Translations under genes and position numbers: made by a program
Source: Lepidodermella squamata
Taxonomy: Eukaryota; Gastrotricha
Reading direction: 5' to 3'
Length of the DNA stretch: 64,000 bases
Assembly: GCA_047495785.1 (NCBI GenBank)
Contig: JBLDXI010000021.1
Span: 2,046,001 to 2,110,000 of the forward strand
The notes under the pieces: generated by a model
Told to the model about the DNA's origin: nothing
Databases searched by the model: none
Seen by the model: the letters and a program-made list of their open reading frames with translations, nothing else
In this document: positions 48,502-60,711 of the stretch, in pieces
Position numbering within the stretch: the stretch's first letter is position 1
How the letters are laid out: each line of letters starts with the position of its first letter

Positions 48502-49332
48502 CAAGTGAAAGAGATCTAACTAATGATAAATTCTTCAATAAATTATATCCTAAAATCCTAAAAAGAATAATCGATGTATGTGTAAGCATTTTTCATCGTT
48601 ATAAAATGAAATTGAAAATTTATTTCCCGAAAAATCGCGCGTAGAATAGATTATTATTACATTATAGCGACGTAGCCCAGCAGATGCGAAAGCAAATACG
48701 AGAAATGGCCGTTTCGTCGAAAATTTATTCATCAATATACACGGAAGAAAACCACTACGCATTCATTTTATCGCGGCACACTGCTGCTGCTGCTGCTGCG
48801 CTAAATATAACGTAGAGCGAAGGAATAGACGATAGAGACACACATCCAAGCTGTCACTGACGGCGAGCGTAGAGAGACCCTGCCTGAGCAAAACAAGCAC
48901 ATGACATCAAAACACCACCGTAGTAGACGCACACACACACGCACAGGTTGAAGATCGTACAAATAACCAGCGCCAAGTCAAAAGAGCGGGAGACCGACGA
49001 GGCGGCGATCAACACCGTGTCAAGGTGGCAATTTCGCAGCAGCAACACGCATGGACGTTCCATTATCTGATTGCAATAAAACGCGTAGCACACCTTCGAA
49101 ACGACGGTTATATTGCACCGAATCACGCCAAGGCGGCAAGGGCCGAATATCAACAATAAAATTATGATTAGTAAACGTGACGAGAATACTATCGAGAATA
49201 TGGCGCCATCCTCTTGATAAAGCTTGAAGCATTCAATTTATATAATATGATAATAGTTTTTCATCTATCAACATCGAGCAATTTGAATTTGAATCAAAGT
49301 CAAACTTGATTATCACTAGAGCAGCTGATGAC
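48502..49332. other. upstream region of RNF38/44-type gene, downstream of AP-3 mu
   Basis: No convincing exon. Contains a short CTG repeat (48781-48799) and a CA run near 48929-48945. Probably the promoter and 5' UTR of the ligase gene. Confidence 0.5.
48781..48799. repeat. CTG trinucleotide repeat
   Basis: Six tandem CTG units outside any coding exon, upstream of the ligase gene. Confidence 0.8.
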
Positions 49333-50589
49333 TCATGTCCGAAGCTGGTAGTTACCAGCTCGGGTAATGTACTTCACGCCTTTGAATGGCTTGTATTTTT
49401 CCGTGGCTGCGACGTCCAACCGGTTGACTCGGAGACCGGAGACTGTCAGTTGTGGTATCGTGAAGTGGGCTTGGATTATCGGCGAAGACTCGGGCAGTGG
49501 CGACCCTGTGACCAACGATATCGTTCCCTTCATTATCGGTAGTTTTTGTGAGTCAATTTTGCCGATATCCCACTGTAAGACGTGAGCACTTGGGTCGAAA
49601 CTATGTTTACCCACGGAAACTGTAACATTAACCGCAGTAACGTTTTTCGGGAATGGAATCTCCAATTTGACTGACTCCAATTGTTTCCCCATAGTTTGTT
49701 TCGGAGTCACAGTCAATTCGATGCGGCTTCCCGTCTCCTTATACTGAATGTTGTGACGAACAGTAAGAGGCAATACGATGAGGTTTTGAGCACCGATGTG
49801 ATAAGAAATCAATCTAAAATGGCCGTCCGGAGGGATGAACGAAAGTAAGCGTTCAGTTTCCCAGCGACGGAATCGGATGCACGGGTGGAAAGAGACGTCG
49901 TCCAAAATTCTGGCGTTGACAAACGTTAACGTCAAGTCAGGCATGCCTGACAGCCTGACCACACAGTCAATTGAGCCGTGAACTTCCGCAGAAACAACCG
50001 AGCCCGATCGATCAATAATGGCATCGATTTCTTCGATAACATCGAAATACGCCTCGTTGTTTGTATACGTGACGCCAGCTCGTCGCCATGGGATATTAGA
50101 CAGCTGCCCTGTCGGTAGCACCGACGAAACATTAGTCGATTTGCCGATGACTTTATCGGTAAATTGACGCAAAAGATCCGGAGGCTTAATCATCTCACGC
50201 AGCACGTTGGATTCAGTTACATGAGGATAACCACTATCCAGCATTTCATCGAAAATTTCGAATACAGTTACGTAATTCTCCTTGATCGTCGTTTCCGAAT
50301 GATCACCAAAATATTCGCGAAGCATGTCAGCTACGCGATGAAGAAGCTCCACCACGAAAATTGGCGGAACTTCATGAACAACAATAGCGACGTAGTAAAG
50401 TCGATCCCGGTGTATATTAATCAGATAGTGATGAGGAGCTGTTATAACCGGCGGAATGTCATCTGGGCTAGAAGCTTTCGCTTGCACTTCGAAGAAGTAA
50501 TCGCATATTGCTCGAGGAATGGCTGACTTGTAATGCTTTTCCAACAGTACATCGCCGGAGTGATTTATCACAAAAATACTGCTAATCAT
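49333..50589 (-). CDS. AP3M1: AP-3 complex subunit mu
   Basis: A single exon of 418 residues, the same length as human AP3M1. The subunit recognises tyrosine-based sorting signals for traffic from endosomes to lysosomes and related organelles. The N-terminal longin-like half reads MISSIFVINHSGDVLLEKH, then SYVTVFEIFDEMLDSGYPH-type blocks (ENYVTVFEIFDEMLDSG) and TESNVLREMIKPP. The mu-homology domain opens with PWRRAGVTYTNNEAYFDV and continues through LSGMPDLTLTF, FIPPDGHFRL and the C-terminal TVSGLRVNRLDV. The ATG at 50589 is chosen over an in-frame upstream codon by family alignment; an acceptor-like TTCATTAG ends five bases before it. No intron is present, unlike almost every neighbour, so a retrocopy origin is possible. 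Confidence 0.95.
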   Translation of the reverse strand: MISSIFVINHSGDVLLEKHYKSAIPRAICDYFFEVQAKASSPDDIPPVITAPHHYLINIHRDRLYYVAIVVHEVPPIFVVELLHRVADMLREYFGDHSETTIKENYVTVFEIFDEMLDSGYPHVTESNVLREMIKPPDLLRQFTDKVIGKSTNVSSVLPTGQLSNIPWRRAGVTYTNNEAYFDVIEEIDAIIDRSGSVVSAEVHGSIDCVVRLSGMPDLTLTFVNARILDDVSFHPCIRFRRWETERLLSFIPPDGHFRLISYHIGAQNLIVLPLTVRHNIQYKETGSRIELTVTPKQTMGKQLESVKLEIPFPKNVTAVNVTVSVGKHSFDPSAHVLQWDIGKIDSQKLPIMKGTISLVTGSPLPESSPIIQAHFTIPQLTVSGLRVNRLDVAATEKYKPFKGVKYITRAGNYQLRT

Positions 50590-50854
50590 GTCGCCTAATG
50601 AAAAGAAACGATAATGAAAGGTAACATTAAAAATTGTATGGTCGTGCATTAATCATCACAGGGAACGAGTGCTAAAATCATACAAAATATAGGTAAAATA
50701 TAATATTTTCTCAATCAATGGCAGTACTAATGAGCATCAGTTATTAGACACCGTCGATATCACGTTTACTCACAGAAACACCGAAATACGAATGTCACAG
50801 CACACAGCAGGGGTGGTATCGAAGTTACGTGACGCTGCAAAAGAGTAGCGCATA

Positions 50855-52105
50855 TTATTTCAGCTTATTGATAAATTTCAGGATTTCATCCAGGCCGTTT
50901 TGAGCGGCAGGAGACTTCGGGGGTGGCAAGTAAAACGACATTATTGGCTCAACGTGGAAAGCTTGCTTCAAATAATTGAGCGTAACATCGACCTTCAATT
51001 GACGTAAACGATGAGCAAAGAGAAGAGCATCGTCGCGAAGAAAATCCAATTCGCATGCCTGAATGAATGCAGTGGGAAAAACTTCTAGGGCTGCGTTGGA
51101 GGCGATCAGAGGAAAAGCATTCGAATCTACAGACATTTTTGTCAATCTCTTCATTATCTTAGGGTCTACTGAATAATATTCAGGCTTAGAAACGGAGGCA
51201 TTGCTGATTCCAATCGAGGGAAATTCATAACCAGGAATTTTAGTGACATCGAAATAATCCTTATTCCAAAGAGCCATTTTCTCGGCTGGGATGTGCAACC
51301 CCTGATTAAGAGCGAATTGAAGACTTGCATCAATGTTTAAGCCAGCACGCTTCACCATAAAATACTCCACAGGTGCATGGAAATAGTGACGATAGCTCCG
51401 ATAACTAGGTAGCGTAAGATTTGCAGCTTGCAAAGCCGGGGATAACATTAAAACACCTCGAAGCTTATGTTCGGCGTTGGACAAAATGAGCGCAATAGAA
51501 GCAACTAGATTCCCGCCAGCGCTGTCACCGGCGATAATAATTCGATCCCCGGCAATTCCATATTCATCAGGTTTAGCTAAAATACGCATAACAAGCCCAA
51601 CGCACTCCTCGATCTGATTCTCGTAAGTCGTGTCCGGAGAAAGGCCATAGTGAACAGAAATAACGAGAACCTGCGCTTTTTCGGCAATCCACGCAGTAAA
51701 ATCCTTATGTGTAGTGGGGCTACCAAACACCCATCCACCGCCGTGAAAATAAATAACAGCCGGAATCTGCTTTTGGCTTGCTTTCTGGGGTCTGAAAAAA
51801 ACTACTTGAGTGTTTTCGATTTTGCCAGCCTCTACTTTGATGTTGGGAGCTGAATCAGCTTCTGCGGTGGTTTTCAAACATAGACTGCCATAGTCGTAGA
51901 AGAAGCGCAGAACACGCTCAGATCCTAATAATCCCACAGATTCAAAACCTTGACCGATGTTATAAGCCGAATGAGCCAAGAAATCAGTGAAATATCTTCT
52001 CGGTTTGTTCTCGATTACTTCAGGCAATGTCGGCAGACTTGCCCATTGGATAGAAATGAGGGCCACCAAAACCGAAGTAACGAAAACGGCAATATGTTTA
52101 ATCAT
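50855..52105 (-). CDS. arylacetamide deacetylase-like alpha/beta hydrolase (HSL family), membrane-anchored
   Basis: A single intronless exon of 416 residues. An N-terminal signal anchor at about 3-20 (HIAVFVTSVLVALIS) suggests an ER-lumenal enzyme, as in AADAC and NCEH1. The hormone-sensitive-lipase-type signature is HGGGWVFGS at 121-129 (oxyanion hole), the nucleophile is Ser195 in GDSAGGN, Asp354 lies in ELDFLRDDAL, and His384 in AFHVEPI completes the triad. The cap domain seems intact. Substrates are probably neutral lipid or xenobiotic esters. It lies 265 bases upstream of AP-3 mu on the same strand. Which AADAC-family member it is cannot be told, as these genes expand by lineage. Confidence 0.9.
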   Translation of the reverse strand: MIKHIAVFVTSVLVALISIQWASLPTLPEVIENKPRRYFTDFLAHSAYNIGQGFESVGLLGSERVLRFFYDYGSLCLKTTAEADSAPNIKVEAGKIENTQVVFFRPQKASQKQIPAVIYFHGGGWVFGSPTTHKDFTAWIAEKAQVLVISVHYGLSPDTTYENQIEECVGLVMRILAKPDEYGIAGDRIIIAGDSAGGNLVASIALILSNAEHKLRGVLMLSPALQAANLTLPSYRSYRHYFHAPVEYFMVKRAGLNIDASLQFALNQGLHIPAEKMALWNKDYFDVTKIPGYEFPSIGISNASVSKPEYYSVDPKIMKRLTKMSVDSNAFPLIASNAALEVFPTAFIQACELDFLRDDALLFAHRLRQLKVDVTLNYLKQAFHVEPIMSFYLPPPKSPAAQNGLDEILKFINKLK

Positions 52106-52359
52106 GTCTTAAAAAGCAACAATTCAACGAGTGACTGAACTGAATGTGAAAGATAGTTATTCTATTCAAATACAGCTTGTCGGTGGTCAGACAGTGAATG
52201 TTAAGCAAAAACTTCAGCGCTGAATTGCTCAGGTCGAGTCGAAGCAGCCGCTTTTTAAACGATGGGGAAAAGCTAATTGAGCCGAAATAAACGAAAATAA
52301 GATGAAGGCATTGGTCAGTTTTCACTGATAATTAATAATTACATCGAGCTTAATCCCAT

Positions 52360-52674
52360 TCAATTTATGCTATATAAGAGCATATATTTTAACAATGTAT
52401 AATTTTTTAAACCTCGTTTTGCGCGGGCTGCGAGTTCTGCTTCTTTGCCCTTGTCTTTGTTCTTGCTCTCGGTGCCCTGCAGTGCAAATCTTGTGGTTTC
52501 TGCGTCCACTGCCGCAGTAACGAGTATGCATGCTGCCTGCTCCTCGATTTTTTCTACAGATTTGCACTCATTTCCACAGAGGATCAAACCTAGAATTCGA
52601 GAGTATGCATTATTGTTGCGATTGGTGATCACTCGATGTCGGAAGCATTCGGCAGCCAAAAGCCACAAGAACAA
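52360..52674 (-). CDS. possible exon or small gene, unrecognised
   Basis: An open frame of 104 residues without an ATG at its start (TTG only). The middle reads like real protein (SVEKIEEQAACILVTAAVD), and a Lys-rich run follows (KNKDKGKEAELAARAKRG), after which a GT lies at a plausible donor. No family match is apparent. It may be an internal exon of a gene whose other parts I did not find, or chance. Treat as unconfirmed. Confidence 0.25.
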   Translation of the reverse strand: MFLWLLAAECFRHRVITNRNNNAYSRILGLILCGNECKSVEKIEEQAACILVTAAVDAETTRFALQGTESKNKDKGKEAELAARAKRGLKNYTLLKYMLLYSIN

Positions 52675-52830
52675 TTATAGAGAATGGTACCTAAAAATCA
52701 CAGTTGAGGCTATTTTGAGAAGAAATTGCTGTCGAGTTTTGCTTGACTCTTGCTGTTTTCACATTATGGGACCACAGCACTTCGGTTGGATGGAAGACCG
52801 AAGACGGCCTTAGCGCGAATCAAACGTTAA

Positions 52831-52862
52831 TATACATACATACATACATATTCATACATACT
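52831..52862. repeat. CATA microsatellite
   Basis: Tandem CATA units, slightly interrupted, about 90 bases upstream of the RNF103-like gene. Confidence 0.8.
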
Positions 52863-52950
52863 TCAGTAACGGTTGTTTAATGGTACCACTCATCGCCTTT
52901 CAGTTTCACTATACTCTACTCCTATTTAGGGCATCTTATTATGAATAACG

Positions 52951-54064
52951 ATGAACACATTTCTATATTTGGCCTCTTATGCCGCTCTTCTCGCAGGCAG
53001 TTTTTCTGCTGCATACTTCAGACTGATTGAGTTTCATTCAAGTTGCCAGTTCAACCCTCGAAATGTAACTAATGCAACCGTTGAAGTTATCAGCACCGAC
53101 CTTATCAAATTCGCAGAGGACGGATGGTATTTTTTATTGGCTAGGTAAGTCCGATTGTTCTTCGATTTCTTCATTATTAACCCTGTAATTTAGAGGCCAA
53201 AATTCGATCCCTACACTTGCGTTTCTTAACTGGATTGCGCTGGCTCCCGGTTTATTGTCTACTTTTGCTCTATCCCCAGTTCCGATATATGCAACGATAG
53301 CTTCGCTCGTATTCTCGAATTACCTGTCTTTGATTGTACTACTCTCCGGCGCGATGAAATGCGACTCGTTATTCAGCAATTATATTTGCTTTTTGAACCA
53401 ACATTGGTTGCTATTATTTGCTATGTCGTCGTTGGCTTGTGTTCTCGGTGGTTTATTATGCGGACTGCATCAGCGCGAAGCGACGCATCCCGATGTGGTT
53501 AAATTTCGTAAGCGACGTCAGAAAAAGCCGAGCCAGTCAATCTATTCTAGTACAGCCGAGGAAAAAGAATTTTCTGTCGACGTGGACGTATTGGAGAATG
53601 AAATGATGATTTTTATGAGATTATCTTGTCCAAGTAAGGTGTTCTATTCTGATCTCACTTCCGACATTGAAGACTTCTTTCTTTATATAGACATCATGTT
53701 TCCAACTCGGGTGGTTGATCATAGTTATCTGTCGAGATTACCCGTGTGGCGCCTTCCAGAAATGCACTACATCGAAATGACCACGTGCTCATCCGCAACC
53801 TCAGAATACGAATCGGACGACGGCTATTCTTCACTGCGGAAAATTAAATATGCAATTACTGATGAATGTCCTATTTGTCTTGAAAAATATATCGCGGGAG
53901 ATGAAGTCACAGCATTGTCTTGCTATCATGCCTTTCATTGCAAATGCGTCATGGCTTGGATCGTCGGACAGAATCAACACAAATGCCCAATTTGCCGCTG
54001 GCCTTCATTTATTGAAAAGAAACAGTTTTATGCAGCCCTGGCCAATAACTACATTGCTTCTTGA
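52951..54064 (+). CDS. RNF103: RNF103-like ER membrane RING-H2 E3 ubiquitin ligase, short form
   Basis: Exons 52951-53144 and 53194-54064 give 354 residues; human RNF103 has 685. The first 22 residues are a signal anchor. Three more membrane segments lie near 75-95, 100-125 and 150-172 (LAFLNWIALAPGLLSTFAL, IASLVFSNYLSLIVLLSG, LLLFAMSSLACVLGGLL). The cytosolic C-terminus has SRLPVWRLPEMHY, like the LPMWRF of RNF103, and the RING-H2 at 290-332 (CPICLEKYIAGDEVTALSC, HAFHCKCVMAWIVG, KCPIC), followed by RWPSF as in RNF103. The large lumenal part of the human protein is missing. The family is thought to act in ER-associated degradation. ATG 52951 is 21 bases after an acceptor-like CTATTTAG. Confidence 0.82.
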
Positions 54065-54125
54065 TCAAGGTTCTCATTCTCGATATTTTTTCATTTTCAT
54101 ACCTAATTTCTACTGTAGCATTCTC

Positions 54126-54131
54126 AATAAA
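54126..54131 (+). terminator. poly(A) signal of RNF103-like gene
   Basis: AATAAA 61 bases after the RNF103-like stop and only 18 bases from the stop codon of the convergent ankyrin gene. Confidence 0.6.
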
Positions 54132-54149
54132 ATGTGTTTGATGTGTCTC

Positions 54150-55576
54150 CTAATTTGCCTTGTTTTTATTTGTTGGCGTTGTTCCTTTTCGAGCTCTGAA
54201 GCGATTGGCTGCAGTTGGTTGCTGCTGCTGATACTGCTTCTGTTCGTGATGCAAAATGGCGTAATCTGGTAATAGAGCCAAGGTATCGCTCAGGTTATGC
54301 AGTGATCGACGTCGGCTGCTGAGCTCCTCCGCTTCCCGCCGACGGATGCCGGAAGGTATCGGGACGCGAGGCAAATGCTCAGGCTGACCTCTGATGAGTA
54401 GCTCTAGTTGTTGTTGCAGTGAACAATCGAGGCTTTGTGTTAATCGCTCCTCAATGCCTTCGTTTCGAATTGCAGTGCGGGTGCGAATTGGCAATTGGAA
54501 ACCATCAAACCTCGACGGCAGCGATGAGTTTATGAGCATCGGAAACATCAAATCATTTTCATCACGGGCACTCCGACGTCCACTGAGCGTTTGAGCACTT
54601 TTGGCCAAGTATTGGTCTAAAACAGTGATTCCATTTGTTGCTGCTTTGTCGATAAGTTCCGCGATCTCGAGATGTCCTAAACGCGGAAACCGAAATGAAT
54701 GATATAAGCCAACAATTAATGAACATGCCTAGTTTGTGAGCGAGGAGATAGGGCGTAAGCTTTTCAATGTTGGGTCTGTCCAGATCGCAGTAATTTTTAT
54801 AAGCGTTACGTAGAATAATCACTACAATAGCCATATTTCCTGAAGCCACAGCGACATGCAGTGCATTATTGCCCTTGAAATCAGGCTTCGTAAGATCCAT
54901 TTCTACTGGCCAGCGGTGCAAAAACCATTTCAAATCCGATATCCGATCAGGAACCCTTCCACAACAGTAATGCAACAACGTTTCCCCGCTGGTTGGATTA
55001 GTATATTTGACGCTGGCACCATGATCAACCTGTATGACATAAGGAATGAAATAATGCAGAAATTTCAAAGGAAACTAGATCAGGTAAAATTCGCCTCAAA
55101 TAATACATTGCTAAATCTCTTCAATCTATTCGTCATCAATATTATAATTATATTCTTAGAAGCAATATTCGAATATTCCAATAATATCTAAAGTATTTAG
55201 AATAAAATGTAGCATGCGTTGAAAAAATCACCAGTATTTCCATCATTCTTCGCCGATGTTTAGTCTCATCGATAGATTTTAGGGCAACCATCAACGCGTT
55301 GTCTCCATTCGGCCATACGGCATCGCGAGCACAATGGGCAGGTAAAATCGAAATAAGCGTTCGAGCGAGGTTTAGGCGGCCCCTTGAGACAGCATCCAGC
55401 AGCAGTTCATATCGGCCGCCGTCGTCTGCGAAGCCAAATTTTTTCTTAGGGGCCTTTGACTTGTTAGAAAAAGATGGCATGATTTCAATAACGTCATCGC
55501 TAGGGCCGATTGACATGTGTCTCTTGAAAGCTAACGTCTGAACACCGGCCTTCGCCTTTACTTTCTTAGCTGCCAT
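54150..55576 (-). CDS. ankyrin-repeat protein, unassigned
   Basis: Minus-strand exons 55576-55232, 55029-54729 and 54676-54150 give 390 residues. Ankyrin-type helices appear in the middle (NGDNALMVALKS, DHGASVKYTN-SGETLLHYC, FKGNNALHVAVASGNMAIVVII, then TPYLLAHKLGHLEIAEL). The N-terminus is Lys-rich (MAAKKVKAKAG) and the C-terminal 160 residues are polar and Arg/Gln-rich. The second intron uses a GC donor (CTAG|gcatgt); only this joins the frame into LGHLEIAEL. The third exon's AATAAA lies inside the coding end. It converges on the RNF103-like gene with 85 bases between stop codons. Ankyrin repeats bind protein partners, so no function can be named. Confidence 0.78.
54165..54170 (-). terminator. 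poly(A) signal inside the end of the ankyrin gene
   Basis: TTTATT on the + strand is AATAAA on the minus strand, 12 bases before the TAG at 54152-54150. The 3' UTR would be extremely short. Confidence 0.4.
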
Positions 55577-56006
55577 AATAAATATAGCTATCACTGTCGG
55601 CCTCTAATGTTCTAACGTTATTAACGGTATAAAATACCAGTGGTGATTAGATACTGCGTAAGACTGAAGTAAAATCGATGTCTGCTATTCAAATGTAGGG
55701 GAAACCGTTGGCAACACCTTTCTCTGGTGAGGTCGAAGCATTTTTTTTCTTGCACGCTTCTATGATCGATCTCACTGCATCGATAATTCGGCCACTAGTT
55801 TTGTAGTAAATTCCGAAAATAAACCGTAACAAATTCAACAATTTATTAAGTAGGGCGACTTACAGCAACACTTACAAGCGGGAGAAGCACAATAGTAACA
55901 TCAAATAATCAAAATCAAAGATAAAATAAAGACAAATTCGGATACCGCGGTCATATTAGATCAGTTGCTAGAGAGACAACAATAACGGATAAATAATCGG
56001 CGTTAT
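55577..56006. other. spacer between ankyrin gene and HMX gene
   Basis: No exon seen. It should contain the ankyrin gene promoter and the HMX 3' UTR. Confidence 0.5.
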
Positions 56007-57595
<1,589 letters not shown>

Positions 57596-59041
57596 ACTTA
57601 TGTGATGGGTAAGAAATTCGGCGGAGAAACCTTTTCGTCAAAATTATATGTATCGATGGCGACGATAATATCCAAATGGAACGTCCCTCGCCGTCGCGAT
57701 CCATGCGTTTTGTCATTTAGTAGATGAACGCTGTTCATAATAGACGATAATAGGCATAGAGCCCTATCATTACTGACAAATACAGCGAGATAATTACAAT
57801 CCTTTTTACTCATTATATTGCATTGTTGTCAAAACAGCAGCGACCAGATAGATTTGACTTTTAATAAAACGTACAAATGTCATCATCATCGCCCTCGTCG
57901 ACATGATCAGCGCACATCATCGGCCTATGATCATGATGCAAGTGTAGGCGCGGCAGCGGCATTTTAAGGCGCTGTAATATGGCTGGTAAAAGCGCATCAC
58001 GTCGCCCATTCAGCACCATCGATATAATTACTATTTATAACCAAACATGGCTCCTGATTAAATTAATAGACTCCCTGGTATTTATGTTATCACCGACATC
58101 ATCATCGCCAAATATTCATCATCGCATCAAGAACGGATGAACAAGTAGTCATCATTGCCGTTCCCTCAGTTTCTGCCCAATTTAGCCTTCCGCTTCCTCT
58201 GAATCGGCACTGCACCACGGAGTTTTCAGACAAAATGTACAACATGCTGCCTGACGTAATTTGTAATTACTAGTGTTGATAGCACCAGCGCGCCTCTGGG
58301 ACCGCTAGATGACAGCGCGCATATTTCGCACGAGTGATTGCGCTGATTTGCAAGTTATTCAATTCCGAATCATATGCGACTCCGTTATCATTTACATTTA
58401 CTGGTGATTGGACGAAGAGTCGAACGTGGTACGGACCGTCAAATCGGCACTAATTTCATTCGGCTTCTCAATCTGCATTGCGATGGTGCATGAGTTTGGA
58501 AATCGAAGCCAAAATGCGCGGTGGTTAAATTTTGCCCTTCGCTTTGCTGGACTTAATTATATGTGACGTGCACCTAAATTGTTATTTTAAAACGTGTTCA
58601 CACCCTTGCGAGAAAATTGAATGCAAACCAAAACTCTCCAGGGTTTTGCTCTCTCTATTATTTGGTTAAGAGGCGTGCCGTAGACTGTTGGAAAACTAGC
58701 TGATTGCTACAACGAAGGGTATCTCTGTTGAATAATTAAAACGGCTGGGCGCGGGGCTGATATCGGAATCGTGATAATCAATTGTCGCCAGGCGAAGTTG
58801 CACGTATGGTGGGAAATACACGAGAAAATCTACTAAACGCTATAAAAATATTCGTCGTCAAGAGATACGAATCGACTGCCGATACTCTAAAGGAGCGAGA
58901 CGTATCTTATTGATATCGTTTTGCCCCGACTTGGGAGATACAGGATCACCTTACCCAATTTTATATCATTTTTATGTAATGTCCATTTGACACATCTAAT
59001 CTGTGCATCGTAAATTTGGAAGAACACGCCGTGAAAGAACC
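57596..59041. other. divergent upstream region of HMX and the KEN/C-box gene
   Basis: About 1.4 kb without convincing exons, likely holding promoters and enhancers of the two head-to-head genes. Several TAAT/ATTA words are present. No RNA gene was recognised. Confidence 0.5.
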
Positions 59042-60711
59042 ATGTCGCTCGCTGACCCTTACAGTCGAAACGCAACCGTCTTTCCCTCTGTTCATGCTCA
59101 GTACAAGCACGTTTCTTATTCATCCCGTTCACCATATGATCCTAATTTCCGCGGCCAGTCATCACGAGTGACACATGGTAGCCGTAACTCTTCATTTTCG
59201 AACCGATTGCCAGGTTCTAGAGGCAATGCTAGTGGCCTTACTTCGCCTCCATCGCTTGCATCACCGAACCGCAGTTACAACTCGTCGCCAACTTTCAGTT
59301 TAGCTCAACATCCCTCACCCTCTCTTTCAGTTATGTCCTACAGGCGTTTGGGAATGCCGAGACATGAAATGTCCGAGTTGAATTCGCGAGTCGACAATGA
59401 TTCGGCAGGGGAAATCAAACTCGATTCCACTTTACCCGATCGTTTGAAGCTCATCGATGTTTTCATGGCGAATTTCGCTAACCAATTTCATGGCAAAAAG
59501 TAAGTTTTCAGAGGCAAATAATGGGTTAACGTAATATTTTGAATTGATTATAAAAGACACCCAGTTTCACCCCCTGCTTCACGCTCTGTGACTAATCAAC
59601 CCCCCGAATTGCGTCGCAGCTATACTGATGTTGATGAGTATGAATCAGCAAAGAATGCTGAACCTCAACCGGTAGGTTCGCCGCAGCCACAACCGAATAG
59701 CGCTACCAATTCGAGCAGCACTTCGTCGCGGCGTAGCCAAACTCCGACCATTGCTAGCCGCAGCAAACTGCGAAACGGCGCAACGCGGTCTCAGCAGCGG
59801 CAGGTCAATGGCAGGCCGGGCTCTTTCATTCGAAGCAAAACTTTCGATGCATCTCTACTTGAGAATGATTTCGTAGCACACGCATCCCCTCAGCTAGCTG
59901 CAGCTATTGTTACTTTGACGAAAAAAGATAAGGTCATTCCGTTGACCTTTAGGTATGTTAGCTTTTCAAAATTTATGAATTTTCAAATTAAAGAGGATTT
60001 AATTTCAGCGGGGACGTCAGAGCACCAACACCGTCTCTTTTCCCGCGGGATATTCCTGAGCTTTGGTCGACTGTATCTAATCATGGCAACAGAGATGCCC
60101 CTACATCACCCAGTTACGACCCGAAAAAACCAATTGTATCGCACTTTTTAACCTCAGCGTACCGACACTCGAGAAGTAACACTCAGTCAAGTGGCGATGC
60201 CGATCCTCCGGTTGAATCCGTGAACGTAGCAAATATAAAGCGTTTGCTGCAGGCGAATAAAATTAAAGTTTTACCGATGTCTGAAAACCCGAAACCGAGT
60301 CCGAAGCCGAAACCAGCTGCTCAACCGAATTTCTCTCGCTCTCGCTCAATGTCTCCGGTGATATCTCGCGTCGCTGAGCACAACACTGCGCCTGCGAGAC
60401 AGCCAACTGTCCGTTCGGCGACTCCCCGGGGCAGCATCGGAAGCAATGTTCGGTCTCAATCACCCTTGGGTGAAGATGTGTTCCTTAGTTCCTCTTATTC
60501 CCAACCTGTGGTGAAGTCTGACAAGGAGAATCAGCCGGATAGATTTATTCCATCGCGTGAAAAATCAACGAAAACGGTGCGATTCCAACTAGTGGAAGAC
60601 GTACGATTCTACACTCCTTGGTCAGGTTCGCCACCGCCGACGCACGAAGCCCTCAATTCAGGCGTACTGCAATCGGAAATTTTATCCGATGAAAAAGCTC
60701 AAGACGATTGA
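59042..60711 (+). CDS. disordered Ser/Pro-rich protein with KEN box, C-box and PP1-docking motif, unrecognised family
   Basis: Exons 59042-59499, 59557-59952 and 60009-60711 join in phase to 518 residues. The protein is Ser/Pro/Arg-rich and predicted mostly disordered, without a domain I recognise and no WD40 repeats. Near the C-terminus the order KENQP (457-461), DRFIPSR (462-468) and KTVRF (473-477) is striking. KEN is an APC/C degron; DRFIPSR equals the C-box of CDH1-type activators; KTVRF fits the PP1 RVxF consensus. PP1 docking continues with V-x-F and W at spacing like GADD34/PPP1R15, but the rest of that family's C-terminus is absent. This suggests a cell-cycle regulator, which is inference only. 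The start is the first ATG; an upstream in-frame GTG is not used. A short helical patch (VANIKRLLQANKIKVLP) sits at about 365. Confidence 0.82.

Larger units (their letters stand above)
52106..52950. other. spacer between AADAC-like and RNF103-like genes
   Basis: Divergent intergenic region. A minus-strand frame at 52360-52674 has some coding character but no ATG start; see the separate entry. A CATA microsatellite lies at about 52831-52862. Confidence 0.5.

Noticed and set aside
60220-60711. Placing the KEN/C-box protein in the PPP1R15 (GADD34) family
   Set aside because: The VRF-x5-V-x-F-x3-W-x-G spacing is shared, but the downstream family region is absent and the protein stops soon after; only the motif is claimed.
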